Positions 17,821 through 25,716 of a DNA stretch of 64,000 bases are shown here, in pieces. Position numbers and translations under genes: made by a program. Source of the stretch: Streptacidiphilus jiangxiensis (lineage in GTDB: Bacteria > Actinomycetota > Actinomycetes > Streptomycetales > Streptomycetaceae); the NCBI RefSeq assembly GCF_900109465.1, contig NZ_FOAZ01000026.1, positions 37,247 to 101,246 of the forward strand. The letters are read 5' to 3'. Under the pieces are notes generated by a model. It saw only the letters and a list, made by a program, of their open reading frames with translations, was not told where the DNA came from and searched no databases. Each line of letters starts with the position of its first letter. The stretch's first letter is position 1.

Positions 17821-17859
17821 CCTGCTCAAGCCTGTTCCCGGGGGAGATCCCGGGCGCGG

Positions 17860-18426
17860 TCAGCCGTTCGCGCGGGGCTTGCGCGGGGCCGCCTTGCGCG
17901 CCGGCTTCGGCGCGGGCGCCTCGGCGTCGGCCTCGGCTGCGGGGGCCGCGTCCTTCGGCTCCTCGGTCTCGGCCGCGAACACGTCGGCCTTGGCCACCGG
18001 CGCCGCGGGCGCCTCGATGGCGGGCTCGCCGTCGAGCGTCTCGGCGCCGTTGAACTGACGGTCGACGACGGCCTTGCCGCGCGCGGCCAGCTCGTCGTAC
18101 GCCTCACGCGCCTTCACGGCGAGCTCGGCCGCCCGGCCCACGCTCTGCAGCGCCAGGCCCTGGGCCTTCTCCTGCAGCGACTTCAGGTCGGTCGGCAGCG
18201 TCTGCACCGCCTCGGAGACCTTGACCTGCGCCTCGTTCAGTCGCGTCTGGGCCTCGCCCAGCTTCGCGGCCGCCTTGTCCTGCGCGGCCTTGCGGTCCGC
18301 GGCGAGCGCGGCGGCGCGCTCCGGGACGGTCTTGAGCTTCTCCACGGCCAGGTCACCGGCGCCGGCGAGCGCGTAGAGAGGCGTCGGATCGGACAGGGTC
18401 TTGCGGAGGTCCTCAGCGATCGCCAT
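17860..18426 (-). CDS. HbhA-like coiled-coil protein
   Basis: 188 residues. N-terminal helical domain (MAIAEDLRKTLSDPTPLYALAGAG) with long Ala/Lys/Glu heptads (to ~125), then a low-complexity Ala/Pro/Lys tail (KPARKAAPRKPRANG). This is the layout of mycobacterial heparin-binding hemagglutinin, where the lysine-rich tail binds sulfated glycans; in free-living streptomycetes the role is unknown, possibly membrane or surface association. ATG 18426 lies inside the end of the XRE gene (14-nt overlap), so the two form an operon. Confidence 0.85.
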   Translation of the reverse strand: MAIAEDLRKTLSDPTPLYALAGAGDLAVEKLKTVPERAAALAADRKAAQDKAAAKLGEAQTRLNEAQVKVSEAVQTLPTDLKSLQEKAQGLALQSVGRAAELAVKAREAYDELAARGKAVVDRQFNGAETLDGEPAIEAPAAPVAKADVFAAETEEPKDAAPAAEADAEAPAPKPARKAAPRKPRANG

Positions 18427-18835
18427 CGGAAATCCTCCCCTTCTGTGCGTTCTCATCGAGGGACTGCGGCTCGTCTTGGTCGGCCTGGTGGACGCCGTTC
18501 TCCTTGAGGAACGAGTCGTACACGGCGAGCAGCACGTCCTTCTGCCGCTCATTGATCAGCGGGTCGGCGAGGATCGCCGTCCGCAGCCCGAAACCGTGCT
18601 CATCGCGCTCCTCCAGAATCCCCGCCTGCACGTAGAGCGTCTCCGCGGAGATCCGCAGGGCCTTCGCGATCTGCTGCAGGATCTCCGCGCTGGGCTTGCG
18701 CAACCCGCGCTCGATCTGGCTCAGATACGGATTCGACACCCCTGCGGCGTCCGCGAGCTGCCGCAGCGAGTACTGCGCGTGCCGCCGCTGCTCCCGGATG
18801 TACTCGCCGAGCGACCCGACGTTCAGTGAGGCCAT
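18413..18835 (-). CDS. XRE-family regulator
   Basis: 140 residues. N-terminal helix-turn-helix of Cro/CI type (LRQLADAAGVSNPYLSQIERGLRKPS) and a C-terminal alpha-helical region with no recognised ligand domain. First gene of an operon with the HbhA-like gene. A perfect 30-bp palindrome lies 15-44 bp before the start and is the obvious candidate operator, implying autoregulation. ATG 18835; the frame reads a further 13 codons upstream through the palindrome. Confidence 0.88.
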   Translation of the reverse strand: MASLNVGSLGEYIREQRRHAQYSLRQLADAAGVSNPYLSQIERGLRKPSAEILQQIAKALRISAETLYVQAGILEERDEHGFGLRTAILADPLINERQKDVLLAVYDSFLKENGVHQADQDEPQSLDENAQKGRISDGDR

Positions 18836-18849
18836 GCCCACATGCTGCC

Positions 18850-18879
18850 GCGCCGTGCTTGCAATTGCAAGCACGGCGC
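18850..18879. promoter_or_regulatory. perfect 30-bp palindrome, candidate XRE operator
   Basis: Arm GCGCCGTGCTTGCAA (18850-18864) followed without spacer by its exact reverse complement (18865-18879). It starts 14 bp upstream of the XRE start codon, too close for a classical leader, so it likely covers the promoter or start site. Confidence 0.7.
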
Positions 18880-18936
18880 TAACTCGCGCACGCGCGAGTC
18901 GGGCGGCGACCCCGGCGGCGACCCCGGCGCTGCGGG

Positions 18937-19299
18937 TCAGGACTCCGGGGCGAACAACTGCAGTGTTGGACCGTCCAGGGCCAGGGCGGTGAAGCCCGTG
19001 TCCGTGCCGGAGGTGTGGAGTTCCCCCTGCTCCCAGCGGACGCCCTGCCCCGCGGCGATCGGGACGCGGACCCGGTCGGGGCCGGCGACCCAGCCGGCGC
19101 CGGTGAGCACGAGGAACAGCTGCGGTCCCATAGCCGGGTGCGTCCCGACCACGCCGCCCGCGGCCACGGACAGATGCGCGAGAAACGCACCGTCGCCGTT
19201 GGACGGGCCCGTTCCGTGGGCGATCCGCGTCGCCGTCAGGCCGATGCTGCCGTGCTGGGTGACGGACCGTTCCGCGCGGTCGAAGGTGAACATCTCCAT
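18937..19299 (-). CDS. cupin-domain protein
   Basis: 120 residues. Single small cupin barrel: THPAMGPQLFLVLTGAGWVAG for motif 1 and GQGVRWEQGELHTSGT for motif 2. Metal-ligand histidines are reduced (H in motif 1 and LHTSG in motif 2), so metal binding may be weak. Probable small-molecule sensor or isomerase; substrate unknown. ATG 19299 with a second in-frame ATG at 19293. Confidence 0.75.
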   Translation of the reverse strand: MEMFTFDRAERSVTQHGSIGLTATRIAHGTGPSNGDGAFLAHLSVAAGGVVGTHPAMGPQLFLVLTGAGWVAGPDRVRVPIAAGQGVRWEQGELHTSGTDTGFTALALDGPTLQLFAPES

Positions 19300-19397
19300 G
19301 GGCTCCCCCTGGCCGAGTGGCGAAAGGTGAACCCTACTGCGGTGCCCTCCCCGGTAGGCCCTAAAGCGTTTGCCCAGTTCGGCACGCCTGTGGTGGC

Positions 19398-20204
19398 GTG
19401 GACGGCATGGATGTGGACACGACGCTCGCGCTCTTCGACCGGCAGATGCGCAAGGAGGCGCGGCCCGACCCGGCGCCGGCCCGCGTCGAACGGACCGGAG
19501 AGGTGGTGCGCCAGGTCGGGCCGGGGGAGCTGTGGAACGGGGTGCTCTGGTCCGGGTTGGACGAGGCCGGCACCGGGGCCGACCAGGCGATCGCCCGGCA
19601 GGTGGCGGAGTACCGGGCGCAGCCCGGCGTGGAGAGCTTCGAGTGGAAGCTCTACAGCCACGACCGGCCCGCCGACCTGGGGGATCGGTTGGCCGCGGCC
19701 GGGTTCGTCGCCGACGACACGGAGGCGTTGATGGTGGCGGAGGCCGCGGACGTCGCCGCCCTCGCGGCCCCGCTGCCGGAGGGCGTGGAACTGCTGCCGG
19801 TCACCGACACCGCAGGCGTGGAGCCGGTCGCGGCCGTGCACGACGAGGCCTTCGCCGTGGGGACCGGTGCACGGATCAGGGCGCGGCTGCTCGCCCAGCT
19901 CGCCGCGGCGCCGGAGAGCCTGGTGGTGCTGTTGGCGATGGCCGGGGACCGGCCGGTCTGCGCGGCGCGGATGGACTTCGCCGAGGGCACCGACTTCGCC
20001 GGCCTGTGGGGCGGCGGCACCGTCGCCGAGTGGCGCGGCCGTGGGATCTACCGTGCGCTGGTTGCCCACCGCGCGCGGGTGGCCGTGGAGCGGGGCTACC
20101 GTTACCTGTTCGTCGACGCCTCCGACCAGAGCCGTCCGATCCTGGCCCGGCTCGGCTTCGTCCAGCTCGCGACGACGACTCCGTACGAGTACCGGCTGCG
20201 GTAG
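19398..20204 (+). CDS. GNAT-family N-acetyltransferase
   Basis: 268 residues. The acetyl-CoA-binding motif V-x-x-x-R-G-x-G is seen as VAEWRGRGIYRALV (residue ~206), followed by the typical VDASDQSRPILARLGF end strand. The N-terminal half is a diverged GNAT-like extension. GTG 19398, alternative ATG 19407. Substrate cannot be predicted. It ends 129 bp before the rhomboid gene. Confidence 0.85.
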   Translation: MDGMDVDTTLALFDRQMRKEARPDPAPARVERTGEVVRQVGPGELWNGVLWSGLDEAGTGADQAIARQVAEYRAQPGVESFEWKLYSHDRPADLGDRLAAAGFVADDTEALMVAEAADVAALAAPLPEGVELLPVTDTAGVEPVAAVHDEAFAVGTGARIRARLLAQLAAAPESLVVLLAMAGDRPVCAARMDFAEGTDFAGLWGGGTVAEWRGRGIYRALVAHRARVAVERGYRYLFVDASDQSRPILARLGFVQLATTTPYEYRLR

Positions 20205-20332
20205 GGCGGGCGGGCCCGGCCTGCCGAGTCTTTGCGTGGGGCGGGGGCTTCGCTAGCCTCCTCTGGACCGCGCGCGGTGAGGGCTGCCGCGGTTCGTCCG
20301 TCACCTCGCATCGAGTGGAGCCACACGCCGCC

Positions 20333-21421
20333 ATGGAGCACCAGGAGAACGCGCCCTCCACGGTCGAGGGGGTGTCCGGGGCCGCGCCCGAGCAGGCAGC
20401 GGCCGCCGCGATCCCGGCCCAGGCCGAGCCCGCCGGCGCGCCGTCCGAAGCCGCGCCGTCCGTGGCCGCGCCGTCGGTGGCCGCGCCGTCCGTCGACGCG
20501 CCGCAGGCCGTCGCGCCGCCGGCGACGACGTGCTACCGCCATCCGGACCGCGAGTGCTACGTCCGCTGCACCCGCTGCGAGCGCCTGATCTGCCCGGACT
20601 GCATGCGGGCCGCCTCCGTCGGCTTCCACTGCCCGGAGTGCCTGCGCGAAGGAGTGAAGTCCCAGCGACGGGCGCGGACGGTCTTCGGCGGGCGGATCGC
20701 GGGCGGGCCGCCGGTCGCGACGATCACGCTGATCCTGCTCAACGTGCTCGCCTTCGCGGGCGAGCTGCGCGACAACGCGATCGTCGACCGGTTCGCCCAG
20801 CTGGGGCGCGGGGTGATGACCCCGAACGGGACGGTGTTCCCCTGGCCCGGCTTCGTGCCGGAGGGCCTGGTGCCCGTCGGCGTCGCCCACGGTGAGTGGT
20901 ACCGGCTGGTGACCTCGGCGTTCCTGCACGCGCTGCCGAGCTCCGGTGCCCTCGGGATCACCCACATCCTCTTCAACATGATCTGGCTGTGGCGTCTCGG
21001 CCCGGTGATGGAGGTGCAGTTGGGGCGGGTCCGCTACGTCTCGCTCTACCTGGCCGCCGCGGTCGGCGGGTCGACGGCGGTCTACGTGCTGGCGCCGGAC
21101 AGCGCGGCGATCGGCGCCTCCGGCGCGATCTTCGGCCTGGTCGGCGGGTACTGGGTGATGAGCCGGCGGCTGCGCAACGACCCACTGGGCGGCAACGGGC
21201 TGTTGGCCATCTTCGTGCTGTGGATGGTGGTGTCGGCCGGGATCGACTCCTGGCAAGGTCACCTCGGCGGGCTGCTCGCGGGCCTGGCCGTGGGGACGGG
21301 CTTCGCCTTCGCGCCGCGGGGCAAGGCGCGGCCGTGGGTGCAGGCGGGCACGGTGGTGCTGGTCCTGGCGGTGCTGGTGGCGCTGGTGCTCTGGGAGACG
21401 AGTCGGCTCGGGGCGATCTGA
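20333..21421 (+). CDS. rhomboid-family intramembrane protease with N-terminal zinc finger
   Basis: 362 residues. An Ala/Pro-rich start (1-65), a B-box-like zinc-binding region with CYRHPDRECYVRCTRC and CPDCMRAAS (66-105), and a rhomboid domain of six or seven helices (about 125-360). Catalytic serine in GASGAIFGLVGG and histidine in WQGHLGGLLAG form the dyad. Cleaves membrane proteins within the bilayer. The zinc finger plus rhomboid layout is typical of actinobacteria. ATG 20333. Confidence 0.92.
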   Translation: MEHQENAPSTVEGVSGAAPEQAAAAAIPAQAEPAGAPSEAAPSVAAPSVAAPSVDAPQAVAPPATTCYRHPDRECYVRCTRCERLICPDCMRAASVGFHCPECLREGVKSQRRARTVFGGRIAGGPPVATITLILLNVLAFAGELRDNAIVDRFAQLGRGVMTPNGTVFPWPGFVPEGLVPVGVAHGEWYRLVTSAFLHALPSSGALGITHILFNMIWLWRLGPVMEVQLGRVRYVSLYLAAAVGGSTAVYVLAPDSAAIGASGAIFGLVGGYWVMSRRLRNDPLGGNGLLAIFVLWMVVSAGIDSWQGHLGGLLAGLAVGTGFAFAPRGKARPWVQAGTVVLVLAVLVALVLWETSRLGAI

Positions 21422-21447
21422 ACGAAGCCGAGCCTGGCTCGGTGGTG

Positions 21448-21493
21448 AACGGCGACGGGCCGGGTGGCGGATGCCACCCGGCCCGTCGCCGTT
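21448..21493. terminator. long bidirectional hairpin terminator
   Basis: Perfect 21-bp stem (21448-21468 with 21473-21493, beginning AACGGCGACGGGCC) and a 4-nt GGAT loop, between convergent rhomboid and His-rich genes. Confidence 0.9.
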
Positions 21494-21511
21494 TCCGTCG
21501 CAGGCCTGTCG

Positions 21512-21859
21512 TCAGCCGTGGTGGTGCCCGCCGCCTCCGCCGAAGTCGGACGAGCCGGACGAGCTCGACCAGGACGAGCCGCTGTCGTGGTGGCCGTGGT
21601 GTCCGCCGCTCTGCTGCCAGCTCTGGTCGTGGTGGCTGTGGTGTCCGTGGTGTCCGTGGTGCCCGCCGGTCGGCTGGCCGGGATCGCTCCACGGCATCTG
21701 GTTGGCGGTGGGATCGGGCAGGTAGGCGAGGCCGTCCCGGCGCCCGTGTGCCTGCCGCCGGTCCGCGTCCGTCCGTGCGCTCTTCCGGCGGGCCCGGTCC
21801 ACGGCCACCGGTGTCAGTACGGCCAGCACCGCCACCACGATCAACAACCCGATCAGCAT
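21512..21859 (-). CDS. histidine-rich single-pass protein
   Basis: 115 residues. N-terminal hydrophobic helix (MLIGLLIVVAVLAVLTPVAV), a basic linker, and a C-terminal low-complexity tail with GGHHGHHGHHSHHDQ and SSSGSSDFGGGGGHHHG. Histidine clusters suggest metal (Ni, Zn or Cu) binding at the membrane surface, but this is an inference from composition. ATG 21859 preceded by AGGGGGA. Divergent from the TetR-controlled operon. Confidence 0.75.
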   Translation of the reverse strand: MLIGLLIVVAVLAVLTPVAVDRARRKSARTDADRRQAHGRRDGLAYLPDPTANQMPWSDPGQPTGGHHGHHGHHSHHDQSWQQSGGHHGHHDSGSSWSSSSGSSDFGGGGGHHHG

Positions 21860-21965
21860 CTCGTGATCCCCCTTCGCGTCGGGTCCTTCGAGGTCACTGT
21901 GCCCAGCGCGGGGCCCTGCCACAACACATCTGATCCAGATCTGAGGTTCGGCCCTCCCGGGCATA

Positions 21966-22023
21966 TTGAACGCGTTCAAAAAGCTGCTACAGTCCTCTCG
22001 AAGGCGAAATTGAACGCGTTCAA
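21966..22023 (+). promoter_or_regulatory. two TetR-type operators flanking a promoter
   Basis: Two identical perfect 14-bp palindromes, TTGAACGCGTTCAA, at 21966-21979 and 22010-22023 (44 bp centre to centre). The first overlaps a -35-like TTGAAC (21966-21971), with a -10-like TACAGT at 21988-21993 after 16 bp; the second covers the initial transcribed region. This is a repressor arrangement. The natural candidate is the TetR protein at 23074, third gene of the operon. Confidence 0.85.
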
Positions 22024-22056
22024 CAACTGTGTGAAGGGCCGGAGGGCTGTGCCGAG

Positions 22057-22479
22057 ATGAACACCACCGTCGTCACCTACGTCGTCTACCTGATCCTGAG
22101 CCTGTCGCTCACGATCTGGGTGGGCAGGACCCTGAGCCGGGCCGGCCGCGTCTTCCTGGCCGACGTGTTCCAGAGCAACGACAAGCTCGCCGACGCCGTG
22201 AACCACCTGCTGGTGGTCGGCTTCTACCTGGTCAACCTGGGCTTTGTCGCTCTGTGGCTGCGCGTCGGGGACAACGACGTGGCGGACGTCCCCGAGGTGT
22301 TCCGTGCGCTGTCCTACAAGGTCGGCACGGTGCTGCTGGTGCTGGGCGTGATGCACCTGGTCAACGTCTACGTGCTGAACCGGTTCCGGAACGGTGCGCG
22401 GATGCGCAACGAGCCGCGCCCGCCGGTCCCGCCGACGGCCTGGACCGTGCCCATGCCGCCCGTCGCCCCGCAGGCCTGA
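22057..22479 (+). CDS. small membrane protein of a TetR-controlled operon
   Basis: 140 residues. Three hydrophobic segments (about 5-22, 50-69, 86-107), with a charged loop containing FLADVFQSNDKLADAVNHLLVVGFY. No known domain recognised; this looks like a conserved actinobacterial family found beside DCC-type redox proteins and a TetR regulator. First gene after the double operator; the next gene starts 3 nt after its stop. Its role in the operon (redox, lipid or transport) is unknown. Confidence 0.8.
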   Translation: MNTTVVTYVVYLILSLSLTIWVGRTLSRAGRVFLADVFQSNDKLADAVNHLLVVGFYLVNLGFVALWLRVGDNDVADVPEVFRALSYKVGTVLLVLGVMHLVNVYVLNRFRNGARMRNEPRPPVPPTAWTVPMPPVAPQA

Positions 22480-22482
22480 GCG

Positions 22483-23064
22483 ATGAGCCGGCCCCAGCCG
22501 ACGCCCCGGCCGGTACCGGAGCGGGGTGCCAGCGACGCCCCGGTCCGGTGGCTGACGGTGCTGTCCGATCCGGGCTGCCCGCTCTGCAGCTACCTGCGTC
22601 GCTGGCTGGAACGCCAGCCGCAGCTCGTGCCGCTGGAGTTCGTCGACGTCGGCTCGGACGAGGCGCGGGCCAGGTTCCCGCAGCTCGACCACCGGCGGGC
22701 ACAGGACGAGATCACGGTGATCGGCGACGCGGGCCAGGTCTACGAGGGCCCGGCCGCGTGGATCGCCTGCCTGTGGGCGCTCGCCGGCCACCGGGCCACC
22801 GCTCACCAGCTCAGCACTCCGGCCGGGGCACCGCTCGCCCGGGCCGCGGTGGTTGCCGCGGCGAGCGGGCGCAAGCTCCTGTCGCACCGCGACGGGAGAG
22901 GGGGAGGGGGGACGGGAACGGCTGCGGCGACCGCGCGGGGGGCGGCCGCCGCAGCCGGGACCGGCCTGTCCGACCCGACCGAGCTGTCCGACCCGGCCGG
23001 CCCGGACGGGCCCGGCGACGATGTTCCGTCCTGCGGCAGCGAGTGCCGGGCATGGTCCGGATAG
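22483..23064 (+). CDS. thiol-disulfide oxidoreductase-like (DCC/DUF393) protein
   Basis: 193 residues. Thioredoxin-like redox motif in DPGCPLC (residues ~30-36), the Dxx-Cys-x-x-Cys pattern of the DCC family, and the GPAAWIACLWAL helix typical of DUF393. The last ~60 residues are Gly/Ala-rich low complexity and end with a second cysteine pair (SCGSEC). Middle gene of the TetR operon, 3 nt after the membrane protein. Electron partner unknown. Confidence 0.75.
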   Translation: MSRPQPTPRPVPERGASDAPVRWLTVLSDPGCPLCSYLRRWLERQPQLVPLEFVDVGSDEARARFPQLDHRRAQDEITVIGDAGQVYEGPAAWIACLWALAGHRATAHQLSTPAGAPLARAAVVAAASGRKLLSHRDGRGGGGTGTAAATARGAAAAAGTGLSDPTELSDPAGPDGPGDDVPSCGSECRAWSG

Positions 23065-23073
23065 CCTCGATCC

Positions 23074-23940
23074 GTGACCGACGAACAGCCTGCCCCGTCC
23101 ACCCCAGCCGCGCCGGCGGGCGAGAGCGCCAAGACGGCGAAGAGCGAGCGCACCCGCGCGCTGATCCTGGAGACGGCCATGCGCCTCTTCCAGGAACGGG
23201 GCTACGAGAAGACCACGATGCGCGCCATCGCCGCGGAGGCGGGTGTCTCGGTCGGGAACGCCTACTACTACTACGAGGGCAAGGAATTCCTGATCCAGGG
23301 GTTCTACGACCGGATGACGCACGAGCACCTGGTCGACGCCCGGGCCCGGATGGAGGGCCGCCGGGACTTCTCCGAGCGGCTCACCCTCTCGCTGGAGTCC
23401 TGGATCGACTGCGCGGCGCCGTACCACGAGTTCGCCGCCCAGTTCTTCCGGACCGCGGCCGACCCGGACAGCGCGCTGAGCCCCTTCTCCAACGAGTCCC
23501 ACCCGGCCCGCGAGACGGCCGTCCAGCTCTTCCGTGAGGTGCTGGACGGCTCGGACCTCGGTCCGAAGATCGACCCGGAGCTGGACGAGTTGCTGCCCGA
23601 CCTGCTCTGGCTGCACCTCATGGTCGTCGTCCTGTACTGGGTCTTCGACCGCACCGACGACACCGAGCGCACCCGTGCCTTCGTGCAGCGCTGCGCTCCG
23701 TTCGTCGCCAAGCTGGTCACCCTGTCGCGCTACCGGGTCTTCCGCCCGCTGGTCCGCGACGCGGTGGACATGATCAAGGAATTCGTCCTGCCGACCATCG
23801 GCCAGACGTCGATGGGCCAGACGTCGACGGGCCAGACGTCGACTGGCAAGACGTCGACGGGCAAGACGTCGATCGGCAGGACCACCACCGTTGCCGGCCC
23901 GGAGAGCGGCACCAAGCGCAGGCGGCGCGCCAAGGACTGA
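23074..23940 (+). CDS. TetR-family repressor
   Basis: 288 residues. N-terminal helix-turn-helix (TTMRAIAAEAGVSVGNAYYYYEGK) after a 27-residue Pro/Ala leader; ligand-binding helical domain to about residue 240, then a pentapeptide-repeat tail and a basic end (KRRRRAKD). It is the third gene of the operon controlled by the two TTGAACGCGTTCAA palindromes and most likely represses it. GTG 23074, 10 nt after the previous stop. Its ligand is unknown. Confidence 0.9.
   Translation: MTDEQPAPSTPAAPAGESAKTAKSERTRALILETAMRLFQERGYEKTTMRAIAAEAGVSVGNAYYYYEGKEFLIQGFYDRMTHEHLVDARARMEGRRDFSERLTLSLESWIDCAAPYHEFAAQFFRTAADPDSALSPFSNESHPARETAVQLFREVLDGSDLGPKIDPELDELLPDLLWLHLMVVVLYWVFDRTDDTERTRAFVQRCAPFVAKLVTLSRYRVFRPLVRDAVDMIKEFVLPTIGQTSMGQTSTGQTSTGKTSTGKTSIGRTTTVAGPESGTKRRRRAKD
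23800..23889 (+). repeat. 15-bp minisatellite in the TetR gene
   Basis: Five close copies of GGCCAGACGTCGACG-like 15-mers (23800-23874) and one diverged copy, coding for G(Q/K)TS(T/M/I) pentapeptides. Copy number could vary between strains without frameshift. Confidence 0.85.
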
Positions 23941-23994
23941 CCCGAGCCGAGGGCTCGGTCCCTCCGGCGCTGCGGCCGCCGGAGGGGAAGCAGG

Positions 23995-24585
23995 ATGAGC
24001 ACCAGCGCAGCGTTGCCACCGCCGGAGACCGGCCCCGACATGACGGGCCTTCTGCTCCGCGCCCTGGGTGAGGGCTTCGGCCTCTCCCTCCTCCTCGGCC
24101 TGGCGCTGTTCGCGGTCGGAGTCCCGTTGCCGCTCGCCGGCGGGCTGACCGTGTTCGCCGCGGCCGTGGCCTACGGGGTGGCGACGGGCCGTCAGGAACG
24201 GCCCTCCGAGCGGTGGGTCGTGGGGCTCGCCCGGACGACCACCTTCTGGTGCATCGGCCTGCCGCTGATGCTGGCGGTCGCCGCTGTGGCCTACCCGGGG
24301 GTGCTGCTCGTGGGGGCCCTGTTCTGGCTGCTGCCCCAGGCGGGACTCGGCGTGGGCGGCACCGCGCTCATCCGCCGTCGGCATTACGTCGGCGGCGTGC
24401 TGCTCAAGCTGATCAGCCTCCTGCCGTACAGCCTCGGCCTGCTGGTGGTCACCGCGACGCAGGCGATGACCTCGGGGGACTGGACCGGCTTCGCGCTGGG
24501 CCTGTCCGCCGCGGGACTGGCGCTCGGGCTGGTCGCCTCGGCCGTGACGGCTCACACCACGGCGCCACTCGGAGGCGGACGATGA
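23995..24585 (+). CDS. multi-pass membrane protein of unknown family
   Basis: 196 residues with four or five hydrophobic segments (about 28-55, 58-70, 82-118, 136-156, 164-186). No motif recognised. It opens a chain of four genes coupled by 4-nt overlaps (24582, 25043, 25426), and follows a hairpin (23960-23986) after the TetR gene. The lack of any enzyme in the chain suggests an envelope complex or transport accessory, but nothing in the sequence decides. Confidence 0.7.
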   Translation: MSTSAALPPPETGPDMTGLLLRALGEGFGLSLLLGLALFAVGVPLPLAGGLTVFAAAVAYGVATGRQERPSERWVVGLARTTTFWCIGLPLMLAVAAVAYPGVLLVGALFWLLPQAGLGVGGTALIRRRHYVGGVLLKLISLLPYSLGLLVVTATQAMTSGDWTGFALGLSAAGLALGLVASAVTAHTTAPLGGGR

Positions 24586-25046
24586 AGCAGAACAAGAACC
24601 TGGCGTGGTGGGCTTTCAGACTCGCCGTGCCCGTCGCCGCCGCGGCGGCGACCGCCGGCTGCGCGCTGGCGGGGATGGGAGTCGAACCGCTCGACCGACC
24701 CGTGTCGACGAGCCTCCTCGTCGGCCACTGGACGGCGGACAGCCGTTGCCCGCACACCACCCTGGACCTGGCCACCGACCTGACGGGGCGGGTGCAGCGC
24801 TTCCCGGTCGACGAGTCGGCCGACGGTCTCCACGTGGGACGCACCGTCAGCGGCACGGTCCACTGGAGCCAGGACCCGGGCCTCGGCAGCGCCGACATCC
24901 CGGCCACGGCTGTCATCGAGTTGGGTACCCAGGGCTACGCGCTCGACTACGGACGCGACGAACACGGCTTCGTCCTCGTCGCCACGGTCGGGGACCCCGA
25001 CGACGGCGTCGCCTGCGTCTACCACCGGACCGGCTACGCGACATGA
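24582..25046 (+). CDS. putative lipoprotein
   Basis: 154 residues. Signal peptide with lipobox (ATAGC, cysteine ~26) after MKQNKNLAWWAFRLAVPVAA. The mature part is mainly beta, with the pattern LVGHWTADSRCPHTTLDLATD reminiscent of small lipocalin-like barrels; this is only a visual impression. ATG overlaps the previous stop (ATGA). Confidence 0.75.
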   Translation: MKQNKNLAWWAFRLAVPVAAAAATAGCALAGMGVEPLDRPVSTSLLVGHWTADSRCPHTTLDLATDLTGRVQRFPVDESADGLHVGRTVSGTVHWSQDPGLGSADIPATAVIELGTQGYALDYGRDEHGFVLVATVGDPDDGVACVYHRTGYAT

Positions 25047-25429
25047 GGACGCCCCAGCGGGACCACTGGCTGTGGGGCGTCGTGACGATCCTCGTCGGGT
25101 TGGTCGTCGTCACGTTGGGATCGTTGCTCCTGCTGATCACCACCGCGATCGCGACCTTCCTCTTCGGCTGGTTCGCGCTGCCCGTCCCCCTCGTCGCCCT
25201 TGTCGCCGCGTTCGCGGTCCTGTCGAAGAGGTTGAACCGGACAGGCGCGGCCGGCTGGTGTCCCGAGTGCGGCGGGGTGCTGTCGCCGGCTGTCATCGAG
25301 CCCGCCCGCTTCGATGCCTCCGACGAGCTTCGGCTGCGTGCGGTCTACACGTGCGCCGTGTTGGGGCACCGCAGTTGGCGCTGGGCGGACGAAGGCGGGC
25401 CACTGCGCACCGAGCGGGAGGAGCGGTGA
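25043..25429 (+). CDS. membrane protein with CPECGG motif
   Basis: 128 residues. Two hydrophobic helices (about 9-30 and 36-58), then a soluble end with one zinc-ribbon half-site CPECGG and a later lone cysteine (YTCAVLGH). Coupled to both neighbours by 4-nt overlaps. No family recognised. Confidence 0.7.
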   Translation: MRTPQRDHWLWGVVTILVGLVVVTLGSLLLLITTAIATFLFGWFALPVPLVALVAAFAVLSKRLNRTGAAGWCPECGGVLSPAVIEPARFDASDELRLRAVYTCAVLGHRSWRWADEGGPLRTEREER

Positions 25430-25716
25430 CCCCGCCTCCCACCCGGCGAGTGCCACAGCCGGCGCTGGTCGCCGCGCGCGGGTGCGGCGTGGTGCTCGGG
25501 GCCTGGCTGGCCTGGACGCTGGTGGTCGCCGCCTACGCCGTGCTGGCGTGGCTGGCCTCGCCGGGTGTGCGGTACGTGATGGACTCGCCCGCGACGGCGC
25601 TGCTCGCGCTGCTCGGCTACTTCATCGCACCGGTCCTGGCTGGTGTCGCCTGCTCCTCCTGGATCCACGGCGGCCCGTGGCGCGCCGTCCTGAGCTCTCG
25701 GAGGACGCCCGAGTGA
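25426..25716 (+). CDS. small two-helix membrane protein
   Basis: 96 residues with two hydrophobic segments (about 18-44 and 54-76) and short charged ends. GTG start overlaps the previous stop (GTGA); its own stop again overlaps a GTG at 25713, but that frame closes after 35 codons. Last intact gene of the four-gene chain. Confidence 0.65.
   Translation: MTPPPTRRVPQPALVAARGCGVVLGAWLAWTLVVAAYAVLAWLASPGVRYVMDSPATALLALLGYFIAPVLAGVACSSWIHGGPWRAVLSSRRTPE

Noticed and set aside
21976..24555. 859-codon minus-strand frame
   Set aside because: Antisense shadow of the TetR operon and the following membrane gene; no motif, and it would cross both operators and several real genes.
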